Assembly (NCBI RefSeq): GCF_964340395.1
Contig: NC_135563.1
Span: 12,834,651 to 12,898,650 of the forward strand
Reading direction: 5' to 3'
Length of the DNA stretch: 64,000 bases
Source: Glandiceps talaboti
Taxonomy: Eukaryota > Hemichordata > Enteropneusta > Spengelidae
The position numbers and the translations under genes are program-made. Below are positions 1-13,590 of this stretch, one piece after another; position 1 is the stretch's first letter; each line of letters opens with the position of its first letter. Under the pieces are notes generated by a model. It searched no databases, had not been told where the DNA came from, and saw only the letters and a program-made list of their open reading frames with translations.

Positions 1-140
1 AGCATTCACAGTAACTACCTCATTCAGTTGTCAGGGGAAATACAAATTTGCTTATATAAATGGAGGACCCTCTAAGAATTTGTTTTCCGATAACAATATG
101 ATGTAAGACATATATTAGAATATAAACTATAAAGAACTTG

Positions 141-262
141 GTTATAATGAGTGGTGGTTATATCTTAAAGCGGAACCGTGCGAGAGTTCGATTTATAGTT
201 ATAATGAGTGGTGGTTATATCTTAAAGCGAAACCGTGCGAGAGTTCGATTTATAGTTATAAG
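141..262 (+). repeat. 57-bp tandem repeat, two full units plus a short third
   Basis: Units at 141-197 and 198-254 differ at one base (gcggaacc versus gcgaaacc). A partial third copy follows at 255-260. The near-identity says the duplication is recent. Each unit contains GTGCGAGAGTTCGATT, which weakly resembles a tRNA B box. Confidence 0.9.
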
Positions 263-1727
263 TATCTTTCATATTGACACCCCTTATCAACACCGCAAAG
301 CGTAATGCAGCACATAGCAATTTGAAACTGTTTTAGGAGAAAAAACCCAGACATTTTGAAACCGAATTGTTGTCGCAGATTGTCGCAGGTCATTTAGTCC
401 TTCATAACAACAATTTGAAAAGCAACATGTTATGTGAACTGAATTATCATTTCATGACTTTAAAAAAATACTTGGTAACGTCAACATGTCCCTACCCTGA
501 ATATATACCCAGGGGAAAACCCAAACTAAAAACAATGTTTTAATCTTTTAATAAAATGAATTGTAGGAGGAGATGAATGTAATAAATCGCTTTGTGTTTG
601 TGAAATGACCGTTTTATCGCTCCTGTAATTTGATAATTTGGCAATTTTATTACTTATTTCAGACGTAGTATAAGGTTCCCAATATGATTGTACTTTTAAA
701 GTGAGGGCTGAGAGCGAGGGCTAAGACTTGATGAACACCTAAACACTTTGAGGAGATGAGTATTCAAGCTGTAAAGTGAACTCCTATTCATAATGTTTTA
801 ATATGTATCAAGTCAAAAACATTTAAGAAATCTGACATATTATATGGAGGTATTTTGTTTGAATGGCGTTTATAAGAAATAAATAAGGTTTCCCTGGCTT
901 CGTTCAAAGTAGTCAATTTTCATATCAGCGGCGCACGGAACATCTTTCAAGTCGTTGAAATTGCTTTTTGTGAGTGCACGATTACATACAAACGTTGCCG
1001 ATGGCCATTTCAAGGTTTTTTTTATTTCGAAACAGAACACCAATCGAGCACGTAGTCCGCCTGAAATGTGAAAAGGGGGTTTTGACTATTGTTGAAGTTT
1101 TCAGATCATGCTTACTCTTGATGATTATTGAAACGATAAACTTAAACATTATTTCATTTCCAGCTAGTATTTGAGTCCGCTCTTTAACAGGTCCATTGAA
1201 AATTTCAATATTAATCATATACCAGATGTTAAACTGAATGTCTTCTGTGAGGAATGGTATTCTGCTATCCTTTGTTACCATAAACGTATAAACCGAATTA
1301 TATGAAATTTGAAACTTGCACTGCTAAGACTCACAACATGTGTATTTTGTCATCGTCAATGTATGTACCACTGACAAGTCATAATTACCAAAACTCGATT
1401 AAATAAGCAAATTATATATATGAAATTACAAACTGCATCATCGGACATGACGCTTTCTTATGATCAATGCATGTACCAAAGTGCATGAAAGTTGATGCTT
1501 GTATTACGGTACACCCTAATTAACAAAATATTTATTATGCAATGACCCATTGTCATTTTTAAAAACTAATTATGCAAATATTTCATTAATATTCATAATA
1601 CGTTCCAAAAAAACAATCACTGACAGTTCTTTCCATTAGCATAGTCGTATGTATAACGAGTTTCAAAAGACAAGATGCAGTAAATTTAGAGATATCGTGT
1701 CAACGGACAGCCATACAGACAGACTGC

Positions 1728-1799
1728 CACACACACACACACACACAAACACATAGTATATATACACTAAGTCAGACAGACAGACAGACAGAGACAGAC
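1728..1799. repeat. (CA)n followed by (CAGA)n
   Basis: (CA)n at 1728-1747 and CAGA repeats at 1772-1799. The preceding 100 bp (tttagagatatcgtgtcaacggacag) has the look of an old dispersed invertebrate repeat that ends in CAGA-type simple sequence. Confidence 0.9.
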
Positions 1800-2426
1800 G
1801 CATTCTATTACCCATATCAATTAACTACCCATGGGGATGATATACACCTTTGTTTCGACCAGTTGGCGCGAAATACACACTCTCTAGTCTGTCAGTCTTG
1901 TAGTATAGGTATATCTCAACAACTGGTCAAATCCTCATGGTACTCTCCGTCGCGACCCGACTTCCTGTCACTCAGGTCGATAATATTTATTGTGCATGTT
2001 ATATTTTCAAACAAGTGTCCCTATCTAAGTTCAAATTGGCGTAATATTAAGATCACTATAAAGACGGTTAACTGAATCATATATTAGTATGAAACTGCTG
2101 ACGACTCCTGATTTGTATTTTGTCCTATGACATCTTATCTCAGCTACATCCGAAGAGATTCCATATCTGACCATGTTGGTGATGCATATACAGAACGCAA
2201 AAAAATATGGGGTTATCACCCAGTATCACCTCATCAATCACTCCTATGGCCTCTATATGATTACACTTTCTGTGCTGTAAACCTTGTCTATGACTGCTGT
2301 AGAGCATGCAGAAATGACATGGGCAGCTATGAATTGGAACACAGAGGTGATATCCGGTAACAACCGATTTGTTATGTGTCCTTGTTAAAATGATTTCGTG
2401 CCCGTTTGTCTTATGATATTACAAAA

Positions 2427-2474
2427 CATTACATTACATTACTGTAACATTACATTACATTACATTACATTACA
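2427..2474. repeat. (CATTA)n microsatellite
   Basis: About nine pentamers with one interruption (actgta at 2441-2446). Confidence 0.95.
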
Positions 2475-3164
2475 ACTAGACTTCAATATTGAATGAACAA
2501 ACAATTTTTATTACACTTTAACGCTTAAATATAAATGTTCTATATAATTAATGAATACAGCAAATAATTACGTATAAGATAACAGTGTATATCGTTGATT
2601 TTTATTAGGTACTGGTTTTCATGCAGGGAAATATAGATATGTCATCATCACCAACGACTATGCCAATGTTAGCTTACCCATATTCATTTCAGACTACACG
2701 TTTTATGGTGTTGCTTCAAACAAGCAGAATACAAACGAACGCAATAGTCTTCCGTTTATCATCCACCATGCATTAGATTATCAGTAATAGAGGAGCGACA
2801 CAGACAATGCGAATGACAGACCATGCATAGCAAATGTTTTTGAATATGCGTCGAATGTTGAATGATAAAGACCTAAAACTGCATGTATTCACACAAGCAC
2901 ATTTGTCCTTTTGGATAATGATTTTTTTTTTAAAGGACATGGATACTTCAAAGATAGGATTAGCAAATGCGAGAATGGATGATTTACACATGAATAAACG
3001 TCAAGTAAAGATTCGTCAGTCATGTTTGTTAAGGAATATCTTGCGGCGCCAACAATATTTCTATAAATTGACTATTAATTATTCAAAACGGATAGATTCT
3101 GAATCTTTATGTATGCAGTTTGTCAACCCTTCGGATCTTCAAAATTCATTGCAGTTGACAACCA

Positions 3165-3226
3165 TTCTTCTTCTTCTTCTTCTTCTTCTTCTTCTTCTTC
3201 TTCTTCTTCTTCTTCTTCTTCTTCTC
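3165..3226. repeat. (TTC)n microsatellite
   Basis: About 20 perfect trinucleotides. It lengthens a chance frame at 2834-3229 with a poly-Leu tail. Confidence 0.97.
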
Positions 3227-3348
3227 TAAATCTCAATTTCATATGTTGCTGGTGACATGCCAATACTAACATTGGTAGATAGGAATTATTTGCAGAAGGT
3301 TAAGTTTACGTTTTGGCCCACCTTAACAGATTCCGTACAGGTTTGAAA

Positions 3349-3750
3349 GTATATGTTACACCCGATCTGCGAAATTGTCCAATTCATGAAACTTTGCTCA
3401 GTTCATGAAACAGTTAATTGTGTTGCCCAGGTTATGAAGTGCGTATGGTAAAATATGCACAGTACATGAAATGAACATCTTTTATAGGACACATACAAAA
3501 TAAATATCAATCAAACAATTTTATTATTTATTTATGTATTTACAAACTTATCACTTCACAATTCTTATTTTATCATAATTCGATAATCAACACCCTAGTT
3601 CACAACTCTTGCCCCAAAAATTTAATTTCGCCCTTTTAGATCATAATCTATACTCTCATTTGCATAAGGTAGACCATTTCATGAACTAGGCAAAGTTACA
3701 TTGCACATGTCATGAATTGGGCAGTTTCACGGATTGGGTGTAACATATAC
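3349..3750. mobile_element. MITE-like element with long terminal inverted repeats
   Basis: The left end (3349-3415) and the right end (3675-3750) are inverted copies. Both outer ends read TATGTTACACCC going inward, followed by ATCNGNGAAANTGNCCAATTCATG, and both carry a second block ending in AGTTCATGAAA. The innermost candidate end is TGTTACACCC flanked on both sides by TA, so a TA target-site duplication is possible. The 250-bp centre has more forms of the 'catgaa' phrase but no reading frame. This fits a non-autonomous DNA transposon of about 400 bp. Confidence 0.7.
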
Positions 3751-6700
3751 ATATCACAACAAAGTAGTAGGGATATATGCGTTTATAGGATGATTTTCTT
3801 GATGTAGTACACATTGCTTCTATCGAAAACAAATGCGGATTATTTCTTTAAAACTAGTCACAATCACGTCTATGATTATTCAAATGTCCTCAAAAACAAA
3901 ATTGCTGGTCGTAGGTTATTTCTAAATGAATGCTAACACATATGACATACAACGTTTGAAGACGGATGAACGTTTTGTTAAATGTTAACAATATTGCTTT
4001 GAACGACGGACCTTTATAACTTTACTTTTCTTTTCATCGGAAGTGGTATACGTAGCTGTCGCAAAAAAATAGCAAATGTCTTTAACTCGAAAATCTGACG
4101 TGTTATGAGTACGTTATGGATATGTACTATATCAATATATGAATGCACATATTATGTAATTATCGTATTTAGCGCCAGACAACATCAAGCAATAGTGCTA
4201 CGCTAAATATGGCCAACAAACGAGGGAAGTCTCACACTGTATCACTTTCGATGAAAAACACTTTTCAGCAGAATTCTAAGCTAACTAGCACTGTTGTTTG
4301 AGCACTAAAATCTTGGCTACATTTAGCTGATTCAACTTCAGTCTATGTTTTTCTGACAAGGAAATATACCAATGGGTTAGGAATAAGACATTACCCATTC
4401 GAAACGCCACGGAAAAGGCTAAGCAAGTTTTATTGTTGTCTATTCGTATTGTTTCAAATTTTCAGCAATATATGAAGCTATATATATTGTTATATGTGAT
4501 AGCGTACATAATTCAAAGCATCAGGAACAGTTCCAAATTGTCATTGTTAGTGAAAAACCACCAACACCTTCAGGAAGACCAGTCCTGGCCAGCAAATGCT
4601 GTAACCTATCAATAAAGTAAAAGCTAATTAATAAAAGTGTGAAAGCGTTCTTTATATTAGAACACCTAATGCAAGGTGCTTAGGTAATAATAGTATCATT
4701 AATGTCCGTTGAGAGTTATATCGGCCCTATTTCACACGGTAAGAGGAAGAAAGGGGTTTAAATAGGGACAAATACCCATAGTAGGTAAAAGGATAGAGAC
4801 GTACACGCCAGGACCATGCAAGGAATATATAGCTACCAGTTCGTACTTAGCTCAGGTGGTCAATGTACTCTAGAATGCAGAAGACGTGGTTTCGACTGTT
4901 ACATAATTATGCTATATTTCAATCCTCAATTCACTTAAAATTAATATCAATGAGTAGTGTTTTAGTATTCAGATTTGATAATGCTGAATTGTTATCAGTG
5001 TCTCGAGTATTTGCTGTATTTGCTTGTAATAGATTTTGACATGTTCATATTAGGGCATACCGACTTTAATCTGTATTACGTTTGACGACGAACGTATGAG
5101 CACAGAGTCTTCATATATGGTGAACAACAATAGTGGTTAATTGTGTATAATTACAGAACCGAAATAAAGGAAATACATTCAGTGTATATAATCAGACTAT
5201 GATAGAGAAAGACTTTGGAAATATAACTGAAAATAAATACTTAACGGAGTTATCGTTCGGAAATGTTTTATAACCCCTAAATATTGATCAGAGAAAGAAA
5301 GAAAAACGACAATTTATTTGTCCGATTTAATAAATTTATATCATTATGAATTTGGTTACTGCTGTCATGAGTCATGTGTAGATTGTTAGCGACATATAAC
5401 TAAATGTTATATTTATTGCTTTCTGATGGATATTGCCCTATGGTACACCCATAACTTTCACTGTAATTTGTCACTACTGCTGTCAAGAAAGCTGAATTTG
5501 TTTTAAAGTAAATGATGGAGTGGTGACCACAATCACTGGAGAAATAAGAAAGAACATACTCACACATTCTCTCTCGCTCGCTCACTCGCTCGCCTATCTA
5601 AATAAAAAATACAACACTTTGTACAGTAACTGTAACAATGAAATTGCTTGTACACAAAATATGCTTAAATCTAACTTCGAGTACTAAAAAATTAGTCAGG
5701 ACTGGTTGTAGCAAATGAAACTACTCACAATGTTCGATGTAAAGTCTCCTTTGTCTCGTATCGAAGCCTGTAATAGGCACACATTGTGTATAATGCAACA
5801 CATACTGCAACACACTGACGATTGTTCGCTGACGAAACGCTCAGTTCCAAACAATTCAAAGTCCCGTCAAGACGTTGAGTTTCCAAGCATTAATAGATTT
5901 CAGAACTTCCCTATACAGGAATAAGAGAGCATACTACAGCAAAAGTGTAGGTTCAGCTCGATCCAGAACTGTCAACCAATGTCCCTTTTATACTAGTGAC
6001 AAACAACTGGGTTGCCAACAAACGATGTGATGATCATAATTGCCTCAAGGTGTCTTTCATAGTATTACAAACTCAATCAAGTTGTGTATCCACTTTCCAG
6101 CCATGTGTATGTGCTTCTGATTTCCATATCTTGTCAACAACTCTGACCGGTCAACTTGATGTCGCTGACCCCGGGCCAATAATCTTTTACTAAATATGTC
6201 ACAACTCTGTCACAACTGCCTTAAGCGTGTTTCCGCCAAATCTTTAGTTGATCCGTATCAGTACGTTTCACCAATAATATATTAATTAACCTTTTATACA
6301 TTATTCTTAGTTCTTCTATATATAATTGAACTCCTGGTAAAACATAGTCGGCATTAAAAGTGAATTAGTTTTTTTAAAAACATGTATGGATTCATAGGCT
6401 TAAAAATGAGTGACTGTACGTTGATAGAGTACTAACGTTTCAAGATCGATTAAAACAATAAAAGAACCGACATTCATGATTTAATGTCATCGCTGAAGGC
6501 AATATGAATTCATTAAACACCTTTACAGTTAGTTTAATTTCAGAATTGCTATTTTAGGACAAGACGCATGGACGTATGCCTACAGAATGAAAACTTCAAA
6601 TATTTCATTATATAAACATTTTCAAAGGTCGTTCGGTTATGCTTTTGTACTCTTCGCCATAGACGGACCGAATCAAGATCAAAGTTTCAAGGAGATATAT

Positions 6701-9700
6701 ATTTCGCGGCGATTTCAGAAATATGAATGGTTTCCAAATGTAATCACTAATGATATCAATGATTATCTTTTGGCATATATCACGTTTCTTAAATCTGATT
6801 AGAATCTTATTAATTTTGACCTCTACTCCATGTTGCCTGTGGATATAAAGAATAATGAACGGGAAGTGACACATGTGTAGGTACATGCGAAATTGATGTG
6901 AATCTTATGCCCTAGCATGTTTTTCCTATTAATTAAGAACACTTGAATGCCGACACGTTTTTCTCAGAAATATGGCCAGGAAGATGGCCACTTTATAGTA
7001 TGCATGTCTGGACATATCCATGAAAGGGGAGTTAAGACATAACATCACGAAATCTTTCCATCAAGTCCTTTATCGGATGGACTATATTTTAAAATTAAAG
7101 TATGGACACTACACAGATGGCACAACATCTGGTATAGTAACAATTGAACAAATGATTATGCACACTTACTAATTATCAACATGCATAGTACCCAGGACAA
7201 GCAACGATAAAATGAAAGTAACGCTCTAATAGAGAGATATTCTATGGTGGTTTATGAATGTGTATGCATGTCATTAAGTGATGTTTACCTTATCTTGAAA
7301 TGAAAGCAAGGAAAAATTCACTATGTCAAACATAAGGTATCAAATTGTAATATATCTTTTGGCTATTTCACTGAATGAAATAGAGTTAGAACTAGACCTC
7401 TCTGCATGCAGCATTGGTGTAAGTATGTGTATTTTCGATGCACTCAAGACGACGTCGGAACCAGTCACGGTTCTATTCTACTCACTCGGCGTGCGATTTA
7501 CACGGGTAAATTGCATATGGATGGTACCATGGGAATTACATGTCATAGGTTATATATATACATACAATTGGTCATAAATAAAGTAACATTCCATCAGCTT
7601 TTTTAGAAACACGAATGTGTCAGTATGTGTCTGTGCGTGTGCATGCGTTCGCATGATTGTGTGTATAACTTTTTTACTTGTATTTTTCCTCTTATCTTTA
7701 CATTGTTACTTTTTATCGGACGTCCGGAAGTCAAGAATTTGCATAGCTCTTTGACTCAAATGGGAGAAAACATTCAAGTACTTCTCCTGTCGAAATGGCG
7801 AAGAAAGAATTACTCGGCGGTATTGTACAAATCAATATACATGTTGCGTAGATGGTTGATGCAAGAATTCAGTTTTATCGTTAATGGTTTTCAAAAAGAC
7901 TTTATGCAGCCATCAATTTATATTGAGATTCATGTTAATACATTCTACAGTAATTATCCCTGTAGGAAGATAACATGGTATACACGTTATTTTTAACAAT
8001 ATTGCTGAAAACGCACACGCAAGGATATAAATGTCAAATGACATTACACAACATTGTAGAATTTGGATCATATTATAACCTTCTATACATTATACACGTT
8101 GGATAAGTAAAATTATATTTCATCATATAACTAAGGCAGTAGATTACAGAGTAGGCTCTACACATTTGCCATATCATTGAACTGCGAAATATGTTGCATC
8201 ATCATTCCTATAAATAGGCTTTTTATGTACATGGCTGCTTCCTACAAAGAGACTCGTACAAATATACTACACATCACTGACAGGGTAGCGGAAACCAGTA
8301 ACCCACGATACAGAAGTTTATTTAATACTGTTTGCTGCTAGCATCCAAATCATCAATTGGTACTAGAGTCAGTTGATGCAGATGTTAACATCATAGCAGC
8401 ATTTTGATATATCGATTGAATACACTTCTCTCGGTGATCTATTGAGTTTGAAATCATTCTCAAAATACCACGCACAGGCCGCGGTATACACATTAAACAA
8501 TAATACTGGATTCATTTTCCGGTCTCTCTACACCACTACAACCTGCGTTTTCGTCATTTGTTCTCTTGTATTAGGAATATGTGCCTTAACATTCAAAATC
8601 GCAACCATTTTCCTAAATTAGTCATTAATTAAGGGAGGCTTCGAATTCAGTGATTACAAGGTGAGCGCCGGGGTATGGGGGGAGCATTTTGTACAAATCG
8701 GTTCTCCGGAATAGCCGTATGTTAGAAAATGTGATATGTGGAGGGTCACGTTTTACTTTGGCCCATTATAATATTGTCTAATTTTGCATTTTGGGCAATT
8801 TGGCACCCCACTGCTGCCACATTAATTAAGTATTATGGATACAGTACTAGTTTGTGTGACGGCTGGGGTTAGATCTCCTCACACTTAAGTCACAGTGGGT
8901 CCCACAGGAGTAAAACGGGAACGGTTTGGTAAGATATTAAGGATAGTGTTGTGGAGACGTTGACTTCGGTCCTGACAATATCGGGATACTGTCCATCTAG
9001 TGCTTGTCATCATTCTGTTATTTGGAAGTTATTGTTCTGGCCTTCAGCTCAGCCAATGAGACACAAACACATGTATTGATTAATGCAGTGCCAATTTCTC
9101 ACAAATTCACTAGTTGTTGGGAAATAACCAATACTTTAAAACTTTCAATGTGGTGGCAGCGGTGGACTTTAGTCCTTTAAACCATTTAGTCGAGGACTAG
9201 AGTTCTTTTCCCTGTCTGACAGCATTTGAATCATGTTTTTTGAAATATTTTCACTAGCAGGGGAGGATCATGTTTTAAAGAAATGAAAATGAGGGCGGGT
9301 CACTTTTAAGCACGGTGGACTGGAAAATGGTAATATTTTATGCATCAGCCTGGGTCTGATTTCCCCAAGGTCCCCCTGTACTTATAAGGTTTCCTAAGAT
9401 TTGAGAGGTGCAAATACATTATTTCTCATTAACACTGTTACTTCACTTTAGATTGCCAGAAAAGTCTGTCATAAGTCTTCATCCACATGTAGTGACAACG
9501 CCCCATAAATTGGCTGAACTTACGATGATTTTTAATATAAATTTACGAAACGCGAAATGCGAAATTGTTTTTCATTAACCATAGGAGTCAGAAACTTAAT
9601 TTCATTTTCTATATAGCATTGCAATGATAGCGCAATCACAGAGTATTCATAAAACGATCAAAAATCACGATAGTTACGTAAGAAAGTGTTACCATCAATA

Positions 9701-11052
9701 GAATGTTATCAATGGCAAAAGATTTGCAGACAGGAGACCAAAGATGATTGACCATACCATTATTTCGTACGCTAAGGCGACTTCGTGGGCTACGGTGGCT
9801 TTTAAAATATTTGTCATCAATCCGGCATTTCGCAATCTCTTAAAAGTAGAGTTATACAAATCGGCAAATCTATTGTTAACGGTTTGTACCGTGTTCGCAA
9901 ACGAGATCTAAATGAGGCCAGCACTGCAACGAAGCAGACTAGTATATAATGTCAGCCTCGCTTTATGTGCCCTTTAAGTGTAAAAGGAGCGACATTACTC
10001 TCATGGCCATTTTCATAAAGCCGATACGTGATTGAAGATATAGAAAGCGGTTCTTGCATCAGAGATGACCTTGCTGAAAGTCGTTTTATTTAAATTTATT
10101 TGACAAACGTCAAATCGGAGATTCGATTTAAGATTGTCATAATCTTGCTTCTGTTTCTATCCTGTAGAGCACATGTATTATCTCTTTTGGAGGCGATATA
10201 AGCACCAAAACTGAAAACATAAAAATTAAAATCACATGATGCCTATATAAGACTATAAGGTTTACAGAGATTTATCGTGTTAATATTACACTTTTAAAAA
10301 GTATATTTGTTGAGTCATAATCATTCTATCTACTCTACATCTATGATAATCACATACGCGATTCAGAAGCTATCTATCACGAGCTTCCAACATGTCGATA
10401 CGGTTATATGTATATGCATACATACCGTTTATCTTGATCCAATTCCACGTAATTATATTAATATGAGTATGTGTGAATGCGCTTTACTATAAATTTATTA
10501 TTTATCGAACTGCATTATGATCAATACGATAATTTCGGACTTTTGACTTTAAAGGAGTGAGTCTAGCGTGTGATAATCACACGGTACTGTTACAGCAAAC
10601 GACTCGAGATGGCGTTATCATGCTTGACAGTACAACCGTGGACAGAAAAAATATTCCTTCCAGCTTACTAACCTTCGGCTGAATTGAAGACGGTTGAGTA
10701 ATGACAACTGTTGCCTGTACGTCAAATCGGGCGAGAAAATATCCAAACGTGTTAACGTTTCACCCATGCTGTCAAAGTATGCAACGGTAGCAACAACAAC
10801 AACTGCAACAACATCAGCAACAAGTAGGTATTGCAATACTCGTCTTAATGAATGTAGCAGTTTTGACCTTCTTTAATAAGGACAATGAACCAAAGTCGAA
10901 AGATTATGACTACCACTGCCTATAGCTATGTGGGTATCAATATGTGACCGGAGGTCACTATATGATTGCGGCGAAGAGACGTGTTATACTCTATGCAAGA
11001 CTTTATTCACTCAACGTGTAGACAATACATGTAGGAAACAAACCTACAATGA
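3751..11052. other. 5' intergenic DNA, no gene seen
   Basis: Contains the tRNA-like fragment at 4843. A slightly G-richer stretch at 8640-9400 repeats phrases of the type GAGGGTCACGTTTT, GAGGATCATGTTTT and GGCGGGTCACTTTT, probably remnants of a dispersed element. Frames such as 7625-7996 (123 aa) have no domain or codon pattern. Confidence 0.55.
4843..4902 (+). repeat. tRNA-derived (SINE-head-like) fragment
   Basis: TTAGCTCAGGTGG at 4848-4860 is a good internal A box of a tRNA gene. GTGGTTTCGACTG at 4886-4898 is a near B box at about the right distance. D- and T-arm pairing is poor, so this is a decayed tRNA or the head of a tRNA-derived SINE rather than a working tRNA. Confidence 0.45.
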
Positions 11053-11054
11053 GT

Positions 11055-11126
<72 letters not shown>
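11053..11126. repeat. (TA)n microsatellite
   Basis: Pure TA/AT run of about 74 bp. Confidence 0.97.
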
Positions 11127-11128
<2 letters not shown>

Positions 11129-11630
11129 TATTTTCGTATGTCATGCATGTAACTGCATATAGATGTGTGTATGTCTGTCCGTAATGCAACAGTTCGACTG
11201 TATCAAGTAAATATATCACAATTTTCTTTACAAAGTAGACATAAACCTTTCGTTTTCATAACTCCAATCACATGAGGGCAGTATACATCTACTTGAAACA
11301 GCAATTTTAACCAAACAAAATAAACGTCGTTTAAAAGAGTATTTGGCCTTCAGTAGCTTCGTCCATCACCCAATGCAAGCAATACGACTGTTACAAGACT
11401 TATCACAAAATATGTATGAACTTATCTTCCATTAGTATATTCGACAGATTTTCTGAACAGAAAGTTCACAAAATGACATAATTGATACACAAAAAATCAA
11501 TCTGTGCTGGTAAACCATAGTAAACCACAGAATGAAGTGTGGAGTCCAAAATTTCAGGTACAATTTTCAAGTTCGTCTTTGGAAGGAAAGTTTAATTCGA
11601 TATTAAATCATACCCCGTTGTATTCAAGTT

Positions 11631-11692
11631 AGGGAGTTGGCATTAGAGCGTTCCGCTAGGGACAGGAATTCGATTGGACTCCCTGCTCTGAT
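11631..11692 (+). repeat. Degenerate tRNA-like / SINE-head fragment
   Basis: AGGGAGTTGGCATTAGAGCG looks like an acceptor strand plus D arm. ATTCGATTGGACTCCCTGCTCTG looks like a B box with the returning acceptor strand (AGGGAG pairs with CTCCCT). The span between the acceptor strands is about 54 nt, too short for a complete tRNA, so a piece is missing. Confidence 0.4.
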
Positions 11693-12851
11693 TGCAATAA
11701 GGAAAGAGTGTCCTGCATATGTCGCCAAATTGCTTCGAGCGATAATTATCGGCCTGCTCTTCGATTTATCCTTTACACTACACTAGAGATAGTTGTGTAT
11801 TGGTTTTACCTTTTACGTCATGTATGGATGGGAATTGTTATACATAGATTTACACATAGATTTCTCCCTACTAAGCGTTCCAATAACGATACGAGAATGC
11901 AAGATATGCACGACATCCAGGTAGAACCAATGTAAACTATCACTTGCTTACGTTTCCACATTTCCCCTACTCGGTGTTCTGAATTTGTAGTACTTGTCAT
12001 TTTTATTTTGCATTTGTCACACTCTAATGAAAGTAGATTATTTATAGTGAGCTTACTAGTTCTGAAATATTCTCATTTCCATTAACTTTATCTATAATTG
12101 AATAGAACTAGGTGTGCTACCCCTTGAATAAGTTAAATGTGTTGCGAGAGTTGATGTGACAGAACAAAACCGCCTCTAAATCGAGAGTATTTATTCTTAA
12201 ATACAATCTCTAGTAGCAAAACCATTCCTCCTTATGTAGCTTTTAATATAAATCCATGCTTATAGCATGTATGTAATAACTTGTGACGTGCTATCAGTGG
12301 TTTCTATTATGGGTGACCTTTACCATTCTGAAAGTGATCAACTCCCTCGCTATATTCTCAAAGACTGATTGATCCGTATCGACCGATTCCATATGATTTT
12401 CTCCGCTTTGATTGAAAAAGCAAATCGCTGTAATCACAATGCAGAAGTAGTGGTTCTCCAGTTGCCCTAATATGCTTACCTTTACAGATGGATGCCACAC
12501 ACTTGCAGTGAAGTGTCAGTATAGATTTAGAAAAAGAGCTCGATCGTGAAGACTTAAATTACTTTACGTCTATTTTGCAACCTTCTCGGTATTTTTTCGA
12601 TTTCATCTTAAGATTTTTGATATCAAATTAGTGTGTTTCACAAATTGAAATCGCAACTTCGGAATTCATTAACTTATCCGAATAATCTGGTATGTAAAAT
12701 GTGGAACGATTGAAAATACCATTCAATTCCTTCAGCGAAATTACTCTAATGTTTTGAGAGAACAAGGCAGTGGTCATTTCTTATTTTTGGCACAAAAATA
12801 ACACTATATTAGCCAGGTCAAAAGGGCTCTTAAAATTTGCATACACATCTT

Positions 12852-13146
12852 AGTCAAAATAAAAAGAATGGCATGTTTCCATTAACCCGACAGATCATAG
12901 TTTAAACCAACGACCCTAAACATCTTTTAAACATTAAAAACAAAACTATAAGAAATTGCTTGTCTTGTTGACCTTCAAGTACGTCTGTTTTCCTTCCCAA
13001 GTCATGTCTGTACATATTTCATCGAAGTGTAACAGAAGGTATTCTGACCGACATTTCGTTTGATTTTGGTTCGAAGCAATACATTTTCAAAATTGAAAAC
13101 AATTTGAAAAGATTAAATAAAAAAACTACCTAACTATCCTATTTTC
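12852..13146 (+). mobile_element. Dispersed repeat family, copy A
   Basis: The left end (CAAAATAAAAA, GTTTCC, TAACCCGAC at 12854-12893) and the right end (AATAAAAAAACTACCTAACTATCCTATTTT at 13115-13145) match the ends of copies B and C, while the interior is diverged. No reading frame is seen. Probably a non-autonomous, internally variable element. Confidence 0.5.
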
Positions 13147-13590
13147 TGAGGCCATGTTATCGAAAACGCACAATTATTTTTTTCGCCTTATGAATAAGTT
13201 TTCTTTCAAACATTTTGCCAAATGTAGCCAATTCAGGTCTCAGCATGCCAATCACATTCAAGTCGAATGAAAGATTAAAAGTTTATACCCTGTCATGTTC
13301 CAAGGGATGCATATGCTTTTTAAGACTGGATATGGGTAATCCTATAATCTTAGTTCAATTTAATTTAAAACAAATAATCTATTCGTAACGGGGATTAAAC
13401 TTCTAAAAATAGTACCTACAGGTGAGTGTTTGACGTTATGTATACATCGCCTGGGCGACTGTCAAATCAGTAGGCTAACTTGTACCTTTGACTACAGAGT
13501 AATGAAGGTAAGTGAAATATGAAAGGGAGTAATCAGCTAATCACTATCATAAGACACACACCAAGTTATAAGAGTTTGAGAAAAAACGTG

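Larger units (their letters stand above)
263..3164. other. 5' intergenic DNA, no gene seen
   Basis: A+T-rich, with short chance frames only (under 80 aa apart from the 99-aa frame at 982-1281 and the poly-Leu frame ending at 3229). The part at about 1310-1750 looks like an old dispersed repeat ending in simple sequence. Nothing else recognised. Confidence 0.6.

Noticed and set aside
141-262. CRISPR-like repeat
   Set aside because: Directly adjoining repeats without spacers, in eukaryotic DNA.
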